Of a DNA stretch of 64,000 nucleotides, positions 55,201 to 63,777 are shown piece by piece. Origin of the DNA: Candidatus Rifleibacteriota bacterium (lineage in GTDB: Bacteria; Muiribacteriota; Ozemobacteria; Ozemobacterales; Ozemobacteraceae); contig CAJOND010000005.1 in assembly GCA_905236675.1 (NCBI GenBank), positions 1 to 64,000 of the forward strand. Reading direction: 5' to 3'. Position 1 is the stretch's first letter, and each line of letters starts with the position of its first letter. Below the pieces are notes generated by a model. It saw nothing but the letters and a program-made list of their open reading frames with translations, ran no database searches and was not told the DNA's origin. Made by a program: the position numbers and the translations under genes.

Positions 55201-56112
55201 ATGTCTAGTAATGAAAAAATGCAGGCTCTTACCGAAACCAGAAATCCTCGAACTTTATATATTGATAGAGTCGGAACCCGTGATGCTGTTAAAAGCTTTA
55301 TTCGTGAAGATATGGCAATTCATTCTGCAATCGAAGCTTGTCAGGAGAGTATCTCTAAAGCGGTAGATTGTGCTTATTCTTCATTGTTAAAAGGCGGGAG
55401 ACTCGTTTATATTGGAGCAGGTACTTCTGGAAGACTAGGGGTTTTAGATGCTTCTGAATGCCCGCCGACTTTCGGGGTTCCTTCTAATATGGTTATTGGT
55501 ATTATTGCTGGTGGGGATAAGGCTTTGAGAGAGGCTATAGAAGGTGCCGAAGATGATAAAGATGGCGGAAAAAGAGATTTAGAGGGTATTCATTTTAACA
55601 ATAAAGATACTTTAATAGGAATAACAGCTTCTGGAACTACACCTTATGTTGTAGGAGCTCTTGAATATGCTAAAAGTATAGGAGCTAATACTGTTTTACT
55701 TTGTTGCAATCCTTATGGTGAACTTTTTAATGCTGATGTGCTGATAAATGTAGCTGTAGGACCTGAAGTAATTGCAGGCTCAACAAGATTAAAAAGTGGA
55801 ACAGCATGTAAGATGGTTTTAAATATGATTTCTTCCATAAGTATGATTAAGCTTGGCAAAGTATATGAAAACCTGATGGTTGACGTAAAAGCAACAAACA
55901 ACAAGCTAAAGAAAAGAGCTCTTAAAATAGTTATGGAAGCAGGAAGAATACCTAATTATGAAGCAGAAGCAAAACTCGTTGATGCTGAAGGTAATCTTAA
56001 AGTTGCTATAGTTATGGCAAGATTAGACGTTGATGCTGAAACAGCCCGAAGAAAACTAAATACTGCCAATGGTTATCTTTACAAAGCTCTTGGTGAAACA
56101 GGGTATTTCTAG
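55201..56112 (+). CDS. murQ: N-acetylmuramic acid 6-phosphate etherase
   Basis: The 303-residue protein is full length for MurQ. It has GGRLVYIGAGTSGRLGVLDA followed by SECPPTFG, a SIS fold, GITASGTTPYVVGAL, and LMVDVKATNNKLKKRALKI. It splits the lactyl ether of MurNAc-6-phosphate to give GlcNAc-6-phosphate during peptidoglycan recycling in the cytoplasm. The small membrane protein upstream may be linked to the same pathway. Confidence 0.95.
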   Translation: MSSNEKMQALTETRNPRTLYIDRVGTRDAVKSFIREDMAIHSAIEACQESISKAVDCAYSSLLKGGRLVYIGAGTSGRLGVLDASECPPTFGVPSNMVIGIIAGGDKALREAIEGAEDDKDGGKRDLEGIHFNNKDTLIGITASGTTPYVVGALEYAKSIGANTVLLCCNPYGELFNADVLINVAVGPEVIAGSTRLKSGTACKMVLNMISSISMIKLGKVYENLMVDVKATNNKLKKRALKIVMEAGRIPNYEAEAKLVDAEGNLKVAIVMARLDVDAETARRKLNTANGYLYKALGETGYF

Positions 56113-56358
56113 AGAGAATAGAGTTAAGAGAAGAGAGATAAGAGGATTGTTTTAGCTTATGTAAGATTTAACTATTATAAAATCTTTAATGTTATATTTG
56201 CTTTATACGACTAACTTTTGAAGACCCCTTCAGTTACTTTGCGAAAGCCCCCTGCAATGCAGGAGAGGATCTTCGGCCCTCAATAATGACTATATAAGGG
56301 ATTATCTTTTGCCAAAGCAATCTCTAATCCCTTATCTCTTATCTCTTATCTCTTAACA
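56111..56358. repeat. Inverted heptad-repeat arms around a GC-rich palindromic relic
   Basis: The left arm (56111-56145) has the seven-base words AGAGAGA, ATAGAGT, TAAGAGA, AGAGAGA and TAAGAGG. The right arm (56324-56358) has CTAATCC, CTTATCT three times and CTTAACA, largely its reverse complement. Between them, 56225-56263 resembles one arm of the palindromic element at 31912-32039 and contains the palindrome CCTGCAATGCAGG. A hairpin with 9-bp stems AACAAGAGG and CCTCTTGTT (56355-56377) covers the stop codon of the next gene. Confidence 0.6.
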
Positions 56359-56375
56359 AGAGGCGTAGCCTCTTG

Positions 56376-57680
56376 TTACTTAATTGCTCTTGCTTCCATA
56401 TAGAAGCGTTTTTCGTTGGCTTCACCCATTGAGAAAGTTTTGCGTGGGAGTGCACCGTCTTTAATGATTGTTTCAAAGAAAGTACCTTTATCTATAGCTG
56501 GTAAGAAAATACCAATATTGCCTTTTTCAGATCCTTGTTTATCTGTAACATCAGCACCGTGGATGTAGCCAATATTATATTTTTGTTTAACCAGTTCGTC
56601 TATAACTTTCTGTAATGTGCCAGCAGCGATGTTGGCAGCAGGTTTCTTAAGAGTTACTACTGCGTGTTTACCTGCTACACAGTAACCGAAGCGCTGTTCG
56701 CTCTGGTCTTTAATCTTATCAGCGATGCAGTTTTTGCAGCCAACTTCTTCAATAGAAATAGATTCAGCGTTCTTCTTGAGTTCATTTAAGAAAACATCTT
56801 CTGGAACATTGAAGAAAACACGATGAATTGGTTCGAATACCAGACCTGGATCAAAAATGTTTTCTAATTCTACAAGACAGAATCTTGCAGGATGATTCTT
56901 CTGTTGTTCTGGAGTAAGAGTAGCTTTAATATCTTCCCAGCAGCTCTTCGCTGTTGCAAAACTGTGGTTACCATCGCCCATAGCGAAAAGTAATGGGTTA
57001 GATTTATCAAGATTTGCGTAAATTGTTTCGAAAGCTTTGCAGATGTTTTCTTTGTCTTCATCTGAATTTACAAGCCAAGCTTCAAGATGACCGCCATTTT
57101 TCATGAGTTCAACATCATAAACAGATTTGAGGCTGTCTTTTTTGGCGGTTAATGGTTCGATTACAGAGCGTTTTTCATCTGAAATCAATACCATTATGTG
57201 AGGAATTTCTAGAGGAGCATCTTTTCTTATTTTCTTTCTCGGTGGGATTCTAGAAAGAATTGTACCTTCTGTAGCTCTGATTAAGGTCTTAGAACCCTTT
57301 TCCCAGCTATAGCGGTCAAGGTCTAATGCAGCCATAAGACCCCATCTTGATACACCACTGCATGTTCTGCGAACTAAGAAGAAAGATTCTTTATATGTAT
57401 CAAATAATTTAGCTTCAACATATTTTTTCATTGAAGCATTGATGTTAGCAATGCGTTGATCGCCATCATTATCTTCAAGATAACATTCTGGGAATATAAG
57501 GCGAAGAGTTGAAGGTGCTTCACCAACTATATCTGATGCTGACTTCCAGTATTCTTTTTCTGATTCATACTGGTCGCAGGCTACAACTGCCCATTTAGAA
57601 AGATCTGTTCCCTTCTTTGGGAGCATAATATCTGCGGCCTTCAATCCAACTGCTTCTAATCTTGCATTAATATCTGACAT
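56376..57680 (-). CDS. DUF1015 family protein
   Basis: The 434-residue protein matches the DUF1015 pattern: KWAVVACDQYESEKEYW near the start, a central PHIMVLISDEKRSVIEP, and AMGDGNHSFATAKSCW. The function of the family is unknown, though it is often found near amino-acid metabolism genes. It is convergent with murQ and separated from the Wzz genes by a 220-bp gap. Confidence 0.85.
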   Translation of the reverse strand: MSDINARLEAVGLKAADIMLPKKGTDLSKWAVVACDQYESEKEYWKSASDIVGEAPSTLRLIFPECYLEDNDGDQRIANINASMKKYVEAKLFDTYKESFFLVRRTCSGVSRWGLMAALDLDRYSWEKGSKTLIRATEGTILSRIPPRKKIRKDAPLEIPHIMVLISDEKRSVIEPLTAKKDSLKSVYDVELMKNGGHLEAWLVNSDEDKENICKAFETIYANLDKSNPLLFAMGDGNHSFATAKSCWEDIKATLTPEQQKNHPARFCLVELENIFDPGLVFEPIHRVFFNVPEDVFLNELKKNAESISIEEVGCKNCIADKIKDQSEQRFGYCVAGKHAVVTLKKPAANIAAGTLQKVIDELVKQKYNIGYIHGADVTDKQGSEKGNIGIFLPAIDKGTFFETIIKDGALPRKTFSMGEANEKRFYMEARAIK

Positions 57681-57721
57681 GTTGTGTTATTCTCGCTTTC
57701 CTTTACCTTTTTTCTAGTTTT

Positions 57722-57835
57722 AAGACTTAAGGATAAAGATTGAAGAATAAAGAAAAAATGATGAAAACTAATTATCGAGAATTTATCTAACTACAATCTT
57801 CTTTCTTCTTCCTTCAATCTTCTATCTTCTTACTT
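57722..57835. repeat. Inverted heptad-repeat arms upstream of the DUF1015 gene
   Basis: The left arm has AAGACTT, AAGGATA, AAGATTG, AAGAATA and AAGAAAA in strict seven-base phase from 57722. The right arm from 57794 has CAATCTT, CTTTCTT, CTTCCTT, CAATCTT, CTATCTT and CTTACTT. Read in reverse complement the right arm repeats the AAG-plus-four pattern, so the two arms can pair. This fills most of the gap between the DUF1015 gene and the second Wzz gene. Confidence 0.6.
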
Positions 57836-57900
57836 AAATATGATTCTATTTCATAACTTCCGTAGTGGCAATATATTTTTTTCTTTTGTGGAAAAATCTT

Positions 57901-59088
57901 CTAATTCTTTGTAGCTTCTCTAAATAGTGATATGCCAAATGATAAAATTAAAGAAATCAATAAAGCTGTTAAGCAAATCTTTGTTCTTGATGGTCTTGAT
58001 TTTAGTATTGCGATTCTAGGTTTATCTATTATTTTAAACTGATAACTTTCCTCTGCTTCTGCAATTTTCGCAATTTCATATTGCTCATTCAAAACAGAAT
58101 ATATTTTTTCTTTTACCGAAATAGTTCTTTTTAATCTAGCTAATTCAAGCATATTCTCAGGCATATCGTTAATTTCTTTATCTAATTCTTTAATTTTTGA
58201 ATCTATAGAGTTTATTTTTGCAACTTCTGAATCACATTGATTTTTTATTTCTGATAAGTCGATTTTTGTATCCTTAGAATTAGAAATGTAGGTTTTTAAT
58301 TGTTCTAATGTGATTTCAGCTTCATTCTTTTTAATTTCTAATGAAGTTATTTTATTTATTGTTTCCATATACTTTTTATCTATAGATAATAATTTGTGCT
58401 GCTTTTGAAAGACTTTTAGAGCGTTTTCGCTTTCTTCAAGTTCTGTTTTCGTTTTATCCAGTTGTTTTTTTACGAATTCTAACTTTTCTTTACGGGGGCC
58501 TTTTGTAAATTGATCCATTTTATCTAAATAAGCATTGACTATTTCTGCTGAAGTAGTTGCAATCATAGTTTCTGCTGAAATGGTAATTATTCTATTGCTG
58601 GGGTCATAGTTTATTTTGATAATTTCTTTTATATCTTTTAATACTTTGTCGTATATTAATTCTTTTTCTGTAATAGGTCTATCCTCTATTATAGCAGGAT
58701 TCGTAGCGATACCAAATCTATTGATGATATATTCATACATCGAATCACTCTTTAAAGAATTAAACAATAAAGAAGCATTCCCGGAATCTGTATAAGAATC
58801 TTCACTAAAATTGTAAAAAAATCCATTCAATGCACTGGATTTCCCATTAGGAAAAATATAAATAGAGGCTGAAGACTTATAGTAGTTTGGTAAATAAAAT
58901 GAGTAAACTGCAGAAATGATCACTACTATTAATGGAATAAAAACAATTATTTTCCAGTTATTTTTAAAAAAGGAAGATAATTTTGTGAGGGTGAATCCTT
59001 CTCCATCTTCAATGCTCATTAAAATTTCTGATTTTATAAGCTCTTCTTTTATTTCTTTTTTTAATTGTTCAATATTAATTTCTGACAT
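57901..59088 (-). CDS. Wzz-type chain-length determinant protein (second copy)
   Basis: The 395-residue protein has a first membrane segment near 45-70 (WKIIVFIPLIVVIISAVYSF), a long periplasmic coiled coil (about 190-340) and a second membrane segment near the C-terminus (ALLISLILSFGISLF), the Wzz/polysaccharide co-polymerase layout. It is a clear paralogue of the gene upstream, sharing the EINIEQLKKEIKEEL start. It likely sets glycan chain length with a Wzy polymerase. There is no tyrosine-kinase domain. The two genes are separated by a heptad repeat. Confidence 0.85.
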   Translation of the reverse strand: MSEINIEQLKKEIKEELIKSEILMSIEDGEGFTLTKLSSFFKNNWKIIVFIPLIVVIISAVYSFYLPNYYKSSASIYIFPNGKSSALNGFFYNFSEDSYTDSGNASLLFNSLKSDSMYEYIINRFGIATNPAIIEDRPITEKELIYDKVLKDIKEIIKINYDPSNRIITISAETMIATTSAEIVNAYLDKMDQFTKGPRKEKLEFVKKQLDKTKTELEESENALKVFQKQHKLLSIDKKYMETINKITSLEIKKNEAEITLEQLKTYISNSKDTKIDLSEIKNQCDSEVAKINSIDSKIKELDKEINDMPENMLELARLKRTISVKEKIYSVLNEQYEIAKIAEAEESYQFKIIDKPRIAILKSRPSRTKICLTALLISLILSFGISLFREATKN

Positions 59089-59099
59089 ATTCGATTAAG

Positions 59100-59205
59100 G
59101 GAGAAGGGGGAAGGGAGTAGGGAGTAGGGAGAAAGGAGAAAAGAGAAAGGAGAAAAGTTGCTTGAAGGGTTCTGTTCCAATCTTTTACTCCTTATCTCTC
59201 ATCTT
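59100..59205. repeat. Inverted heptad-repeat arms between the two wzz-like genes
   Basis: Eight seven-base words run in phase from 59100 to 59155: GGAGAAG, GGGGAAG, GGAGTAG twice, GGAGAAA twice, AGAGAAA and GGAGAAA. The opposite arm at 59178-59205 has CAATCTT, TTACTCC, TTATCTC and TCATCTT. This is the most regular of the heptad loci. It sits between two otherwise operon-like genes. Confidence 0.7.
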
Positions 59206-59207
59206 TT

Positions 59208-60458
59208 TTATGCTATTGCCTTATTTTCTTCCTTTTTTTCTTGTTCTTTGCGGCGTTTTATAAATTCTATCAGAAAAGCTAGGAATACAACTAGTACACC
59301 AGAGCTAAATCCTGATAATAATATTATAAGTTTTCTCTTAGGTTTTGATATTAACTGAGGAATTCTTGCCTGATCTATTACTTCAAACTGACTTCTTTCT
59401 TCCGCTTCAGTTATTTTTGCCATTTCATGTTGCTCTGTAAGAATAGCATAAAGCTTTTCTTTAACTTTTAAATTACGCTGCAATCTAATAAATTCCAAGG
59501 AAACATCAGGTAAGTTAGAAAGTTCTTTTTCTACTTCGCTAATTTCTTTCCTTATAGCTTCTGACTTAGCTTCTTCGGCTACTTTTTGAGCTTCAACTTT
59601 AACTAGTTCAGGAACAGAGCCAGAAGATTTAAGCATGCTTTGCTGCATTTCTAATGAAATGCTAGAATTTATTCTTTGAGATTCAAGCTGTGTCATTCTA
59701 TCAATGGCAGCCGCCGTTTGCTTATCTAGAGCAAATAGTTTGTGTTTATCTTGGAATTCTTTGAATTCATTTTCAGAAGTTTCTAGTTCTTTTCCTATCT
59801 TTTCTAATTGTTTTTCAATAAAGATACGTTTTTCTTGTTGCGGACCTTTAGATAATTCATTTAGCTTTTCAATGTAAGCAGTAACAATTTCAGCAGAAGT
59901 AGTAGCCGACATTGTTTCTGCCGAAATCGTTATTAATCCTGTTTTTGGATCATTTTCTACTGTTACAATTTTTTCCATCTTAGATAACAGACTGTCATAT
60001 ATGATAGGTTTTTCAGGATCTGGCTGATAATCTTCACCAACAATAGCTGGATTCGTTGCTATGCCAAAGCGGTTTATGATGTAATTGTTCATAGTATTAC
60101 TTTTAAGATATACTATCATGTAGTTGGTTCCACCACCGCCACCGCCGAGACCCATTAGGCTAGCCATAGGGATATTACTCATTAGACTAGCTAAAGCTCC
60201 ACCACCACTTGAGGAATGAACAAATATTGTTCCTGAAGCTTTATAGTAATTAGGCATAAAATACTTAGCATATACTGCAACAAGAATTGCTACGATAATT
60301 GGAAATATTACTATAATCTTCCAATATTTTTTTAGAACAGCAAACAACTCAAAAAGATCTATTTCATCTTCTTGAAGTCCCATGATTATCTCACGTTTGA
60401 GTAACTCTTCTTTTATCTCTTTCTTTAGCTGTTCAGTATTTATTTCGGAATTTGACAT
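59208..60458 (-). CDS. Wzz-type chain-length determinant protein
   Basis: The 416-residue protein has a cytoplasmic start (EINTEQLKKEIKEELLKREI), a membrane segment near 45-70, a Gly/Ser/Met-rich loop (SSSGGGALASLMSNIPMASL) near 85-110, a periplasmic coiled coil and a final membrane segment (LSGFSSGVLVVFLAFLIEFI). It starts three bases after the lipoyl/KOW protein gene, which ties it to the MutL-like cluster. Confidence 0.88.
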   Translation of the reverse strand: MSNSEINTEQLKKEIKEELLKREIIMGLQEDEIDLFELFAVLKKYWKIIVIFPIIVAILVAVYAKYFMPNYYKASGTIFVHSSSGGGALASLMSNIPMASLMGLGGGGGGTNYMIVYLKSNTMNNYIINRFGIATNPAIVGEDYQPDPEKPIIYDSLLSKMEKIVTVENDPKTGLITISAETMSATTSAEIVTAYIEKLNELSKGPQQEKRIFIEKQLEKIGKELETSENEFKEFQDKHKLFALDKQTAAAIDRMTQLESQRINSSISLEMQQSMLKSSGSVPELVKVEAQKVAEEAKSEAIRKEISEVEKELSNLPDVSLEFIRLQRNLKVKEKLYAILTEQHEMAKITEAEERSQFEVIDQARIPQLISKPKRKLIILLSGFSSGVLVVFLAFLIEFIKRRKEQEKKEENKAIA

Positions 60459-60461
60459 AAT

Positions 60462-61589
60462 TTATTCTTCTATTATTTCAACGTTTGCTCTTGGCAAAGT
60501 TATTTCTTCACCTGAATTTGTTTTTATTTTAACAACACGAACTTTGGCTTCTGTAGCTATAATAACTGGTTGTTCTGGAAGTTCTACAACTGTTGCAACT
60601 TCACCAAAATGAGGTTCACGAATAATTCTTACAGGACTTCCAACATTCATACCAGTGTTTTTACTTAGGTTTTCTATTTCCTTAGTTGATTTTGTATTGG
60701 TAAGAGGAATAACAACTTCTGGTCTTATAACACCAGCACGAATCTGAGTTGCCCCATTGATAGAAGTTTTCATTCCAACAGACTGCTTAAGTAATTCGTA
60801 TGTTTTCTTGGCCATCTGTATTTTACCAAAACCTTCTGTAACAACTAATGTTATACCTTTTTCTTCAGTACCAGTAATTGCAACACCTAAGTCATAACCT
60901 AGGAATTCCTTAAGGTCTTCAGCATCATAACCACCGACTATAACACCTTTTACACCAACTTCAACAGCTCGGTTTAAAGCTTTAGCAGTAACAAGTGAAC
61001 CTCCAACGATTATCTTGCCTTTATGCTCAATCTTTATATCATCTTCATCTAATACTGCATCGGGAGAGGGTGAAACCATAACTAGTTCACCGATTACTTC
61101 ACCGCCTATGCCAAAAATACCTTGAATGTAAGTTGCTAATGAATTGATTTTAACGCCTTCTTCAGGGTAAATATCGTCAACAACTCCATCAATATATGCA
61201 TGAACTTCTACTGGAATTGGAGGTTCACGCAAAATAGCCTGGCCTGTAGCAGTAGAAAGACTTTCAACACTTCCTGTAATAGGTGCTTCTATAGTAGTTT
61301 TGAAGAAACCAAAAAAACCACCTGTTTCAGCAAGAATATCGCCTTTTTTTATTGTGTCACCTTCTTTTACTTTTAGGTAAATACTTATTTCATTGGCTTC
61401 ACAACCAAGTTGACCAGCAAGATTCAATGGGTAAACATTGCCTGGAAGGTTTGTTGAAGCTACAACTGTTTCAGCTGTAACTTTATCGCCTTTTTTTACA
61501 TTTACTTCGCCTTTAAGCGGTAGTTTTCTATCTTTTTCAACCAAAGTCTTTGAAACTATTTTAAGACCAGGTGTATATGCACTAGCCAT
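60462..61589 (-). CDS. Barrel-sandwich (RnfC/lipoyl-like) and KOW-like protein
   Basis: The 375-residue protein has two biotinyl/lipoyl-like hairpin regions near 20-60 and 75-115 (LKVKEGDTIKKGDILAE, TIEAPITGSVESLS), but no lysine in a biotin or lipoyl attachment motif. The middle has a Gly-rich alpha/beta part (IIVGGSLVTAKALNRAVEVG). The last 70 residues form a KOW/SH3-like barrel (GSPVRIIREPHFGEVATVVE). It lies 18 bp after the MutL-like gene and 3 bp before wzz. I do not know its function. Confidence 0.7.
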   Translation of the reverse strand: MASAYTPGLKIVSKTLVEKDRKLPLKGEVNVKKGDKVTAETVVASTNLPGNVYPLNLAGQLGCEANEISIYLKVKEGDTIKKGDILAETGGFFGFFKTTIEAPITGSVESLSTATGQAILREPPIPVEVHAYIDGVVDDIYPEEGVKINSLATYIQGIFGIGGEVIGELVMVSPSPDAVLDEDDIKIEHKGKIIVGGSLVTAKALNRAVEVGVKGVIVGGYDAEDLKEFLGYDLGVAITGTEEKGITLVVTEGFGKIQMAKKTYELLKQSVGMKTSINGATQIRAGVIRPEVVIPLTNTKSTKEIENLSKNTGMNVGSPVRIIREPHFGEVATVVELPEQPVIIATEAKVRVVKIKTNSGEEITLPRANVEIIEE

Positions 61590-61607
61590 TATAGGTAATC
61601 CTTTCTA

Positions 61608-63419
61608 TTAAAGACCTGGGTAAAGGTTCATAGCCTTATACCATGATTTAACGATATTGACACGTTCGGCATTGTCTTTTGGTAAGGTAAATGGTCGTCC
61701 ACGGGTGTCAAATATTACACCAACTACGCCACCATGTACTTCTCCTTCAAATTCTTTGCCATCTCCATTGCCCATATCAAAACCCCAACAAGGTTTAACA
61801 TGAATCTTAGCAACTTCACCTATAGCTAATGGAACAACATTTAGTTCTCCGCCATTTAGTTTTCTGCTTATTTTTTCTCCATTGGGCATTTCAAGAGTGA
61901 AATCTAATACAGTTTCATTATTTTTGACTACTCCTGTTGGTGAAACACAAGTACCTAAGTAGATCAAACAGTCTCGTTCGAAAACACTCAGAGCAGCTTC
62001 TTCTTGAACTGTAGCAAGAACTCCAAGCTGAGGCATCATGAATATTGAGTCAACCGTGAGCTGGGTAATTCCTTCTGGTAGGAATGCATCAATGAGCATC
62101 ATTGCTGTTTGTTGTCTTCTTGGTGCGTGAGAAAGAACACCACCTGACCCTATAAGCATGTTCAAATCTTTTAAATTAACAAGGGATTCACCTGTCATCG
62201 TCTGATCGAAAACATCACCAATTGTTCTTTCTTGTTGAACACCCTTCAAACCGACTGCCAAAGAGCGATGTTGGTCAAAAGAGAGTCTTAATGCTTCTCT
62301 AGCACAAGCCTGTTCAACTATTAATTCTTCAATTAGTGATGGAATAGTTGTTGGACGAATCATTTTGTTTTTAACGCGGTTGCGTAAGTCTCTTTCGTCC
62401 ATTTCAAAAGGAACCCAACGCATAACATTTTCTAATCCAGCTTCTGCAAAAACATTACTGATTGAATAACTCATACCGTAGTTAGCAGAAACTGATTTGT
62501 TATAAATACCTTGGAATACGCTGAATACGTCTGTGGTTGCACCACCAATATCAGCACCAACTACTGTTATACCTTTCTTTTTAGATATTAACTGCATAAT
62601 ATCGCCAACTGCACCAGGGGTTGGCATAATGGGAACATCTGTTAGTTCCATTAAGTGAGGATAACCAGGAGCATGACTCATAACGTGTTCTAGGAAAAGA
62701 TGCTGAATCTTTTGTCGGGTTGGCATTAGATTTTCTTTTTCCATTGAAGGTCTTAGATTGTCAGTTATGTCGAGTGCAACCTTATTGCCTAAGGCTCCTT
62801 TTATTTGTTCTCTAGCATCTTTATTTCCTGCATAAAGAACAGGCAATTCATATCCTACACCTAAGCGTGCTTTTGGACTGGCAGCAGCAATTATTTCTGC
62901 AAGACCAATGACCTGTTTTGTGTTTCCACCATCAACCCCACCTGACAACAGAATCATGTCTGGACGTAAATGTCTGATTCTCTGAATCTTTTGGTGTGGA
63001 AGTCGACCGTCATTGGTTGCTAATACGTCCATGACGATTGCACCAGCACCAAGTGCTGCACGAGTAGCAGATTCCCCTGACATTGTTTTGACAACGCCAG
63101 TAACCATCATCTGTAAACCACCACCGGCAGAACTTGTAGAAACATAAATATCTACACCCTTTTTAGTTTTTTCGTCATAGGGTTTTATTAAAGCTTTGCC
63201 ATCATCAGTCAGGATTTGTCGACCTGCTAATTCCTGGACTTCTGCAACAGCATTTAAAACGCCTTGAGTAACGTCTTCAACAGGAGCTTCAACGGTTGTT
63301 GGAGCTTCACCACGAACTATTAGACGGAAAACACCGTTACGCTTTTCTATAAGAATAGCCTTAGTGGTAGTACTACCGCAGTCTGTTGCCAGAATGCTTT
63401 GAATATCACTTTTGCTCAC
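61608..63419 (-). CDS. MutL-like actin-fold ATPase (glutamate mutase MutL family)
   Basis: With a GTG start at 63419 after AAGGAAGG the protein is 603 residues. It has the ASKHA nucleotide motifs: ATDCGSTTTKAILIEK (phosphate 1), VVGADIGGATTDVFSV (phosphate 2) and IGSGGVLSHAPRR (adenosine). It matches the MutL/GlmL family associated with B12-dependent glutamate mutase, presumably as a chaperone or reactivase. No mutase subunit gene is in the window. It overlaps the 114-residue protein gene by 14 bases. Confidence 0.85.
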   Translation of the reverse strand: MSKSDIQSILATDCGSTTTKAILIEKRNGVFRLIVRGEAPTTVEAPVEDVTQGVLNAVAEVQELAGRQILTDDGKALIKPYDEKTKKGVDIYVSTSSAGGGLQMMVTGVVKTMSGESATRAALGAGAIVMDVLATNDGRLPHQKIQRIRHLRPDMILLSGGVDGGNTKQVIGLAEIIAAASPKARLGVGYELPVLYAGNKDAREQIKGALGNKVALDITDNLRPSMEKENLMPTRQKIQHLFLEHVMSHAPGYPHLMELTDVPIMPTPGAVGDIMQLISKKKGITVVGADIGGATTDVFSVFQGIYNKSVSANYGMSYSISNVFAEAGLENVMRWVPFEMDERDLRNRVKNKMIRPTTIPSLIEELIVEQACAREALRLSFDQHRSLAVGLKGVQQERTIGDVFDQTMTGESLVNLKDLNMLIGSGGVLSHAPRRQQTAMMLIDAFLPEGITQLTVDSIFMMPQLGVLATVQEEAALSVFERDCLIYLGTCVSPTGVVKNNETVLDFTLEMPNGEKISRKLNGGELNVVPLAIGEVAKIHVKPCWGFDMGNGDGKEFEGEVHGGVVGVIFDTRGRPFTLPKDNAERVNIVKSWYKAMNLYPGL

Positions 63420-63750
63420 TAGATACACCTTCCTTAGTTTCTTTATTATTAAGTTCAAGGTCTTCTATGGTAGTTATCAGCTGCTCAATTCTTTTTCTAT
63501 CACCAATTACAGCTTGAAACTTTTCCATCTTGACCGGGTCAAAAATCAAATCAAGTAATGGACCAAATATCATTAAGGTACTTTGTCCTACAAGAGAAAG
63601 TGGCTTGAACATCTCAAGAGCCATTATTGCAGGTGCTGACATCTGTTTTGTTACAATAATATTTGCCAATCTATTAACAAAGCCATCAAGTTCTTCTGAG
63701 GAAAACCTGTTATTGACTTCAGATTCTTCTGGTATTGTCCACATTCCCAT
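63406..63750 (-). CDS. Small protein upstream of the MutL-like gene
   Basis: The 114-residue protein has a hydrophobic central part (APAIMALEMFKPLSLVGQST, LMIFGPLLDLIF) and a charged coiled-coil-like end (IGDRKRIEQLITTIEDLELN). It may be a membrane-associated or assembly factor. No family is recognised. It is translationally coupled to the MutL-like gene. Confidence 0.65.
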   Translation of the reverse strand: MGMWTIPEESEVNNRFSSEELDGFVNRLANIIVTKQMSAPAIMALEMFKPLSLVGQSTLMIFGPLLDLIFDPVKMEKFQAVIGDRKRIEQLITTIEDLELNNKETKEGVSSEQK

Positions 63751-63777
63751 AATGTCAGCCTTTATTTAACCTACAAT

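Noticed and set aside
56820-56840. GGTTCGAAT resembling a tRNA T-loop
   Set aside because: It is inside the DUF1015 coding region and no cloverleaf forms around it; no tRNA gene was found in the window.
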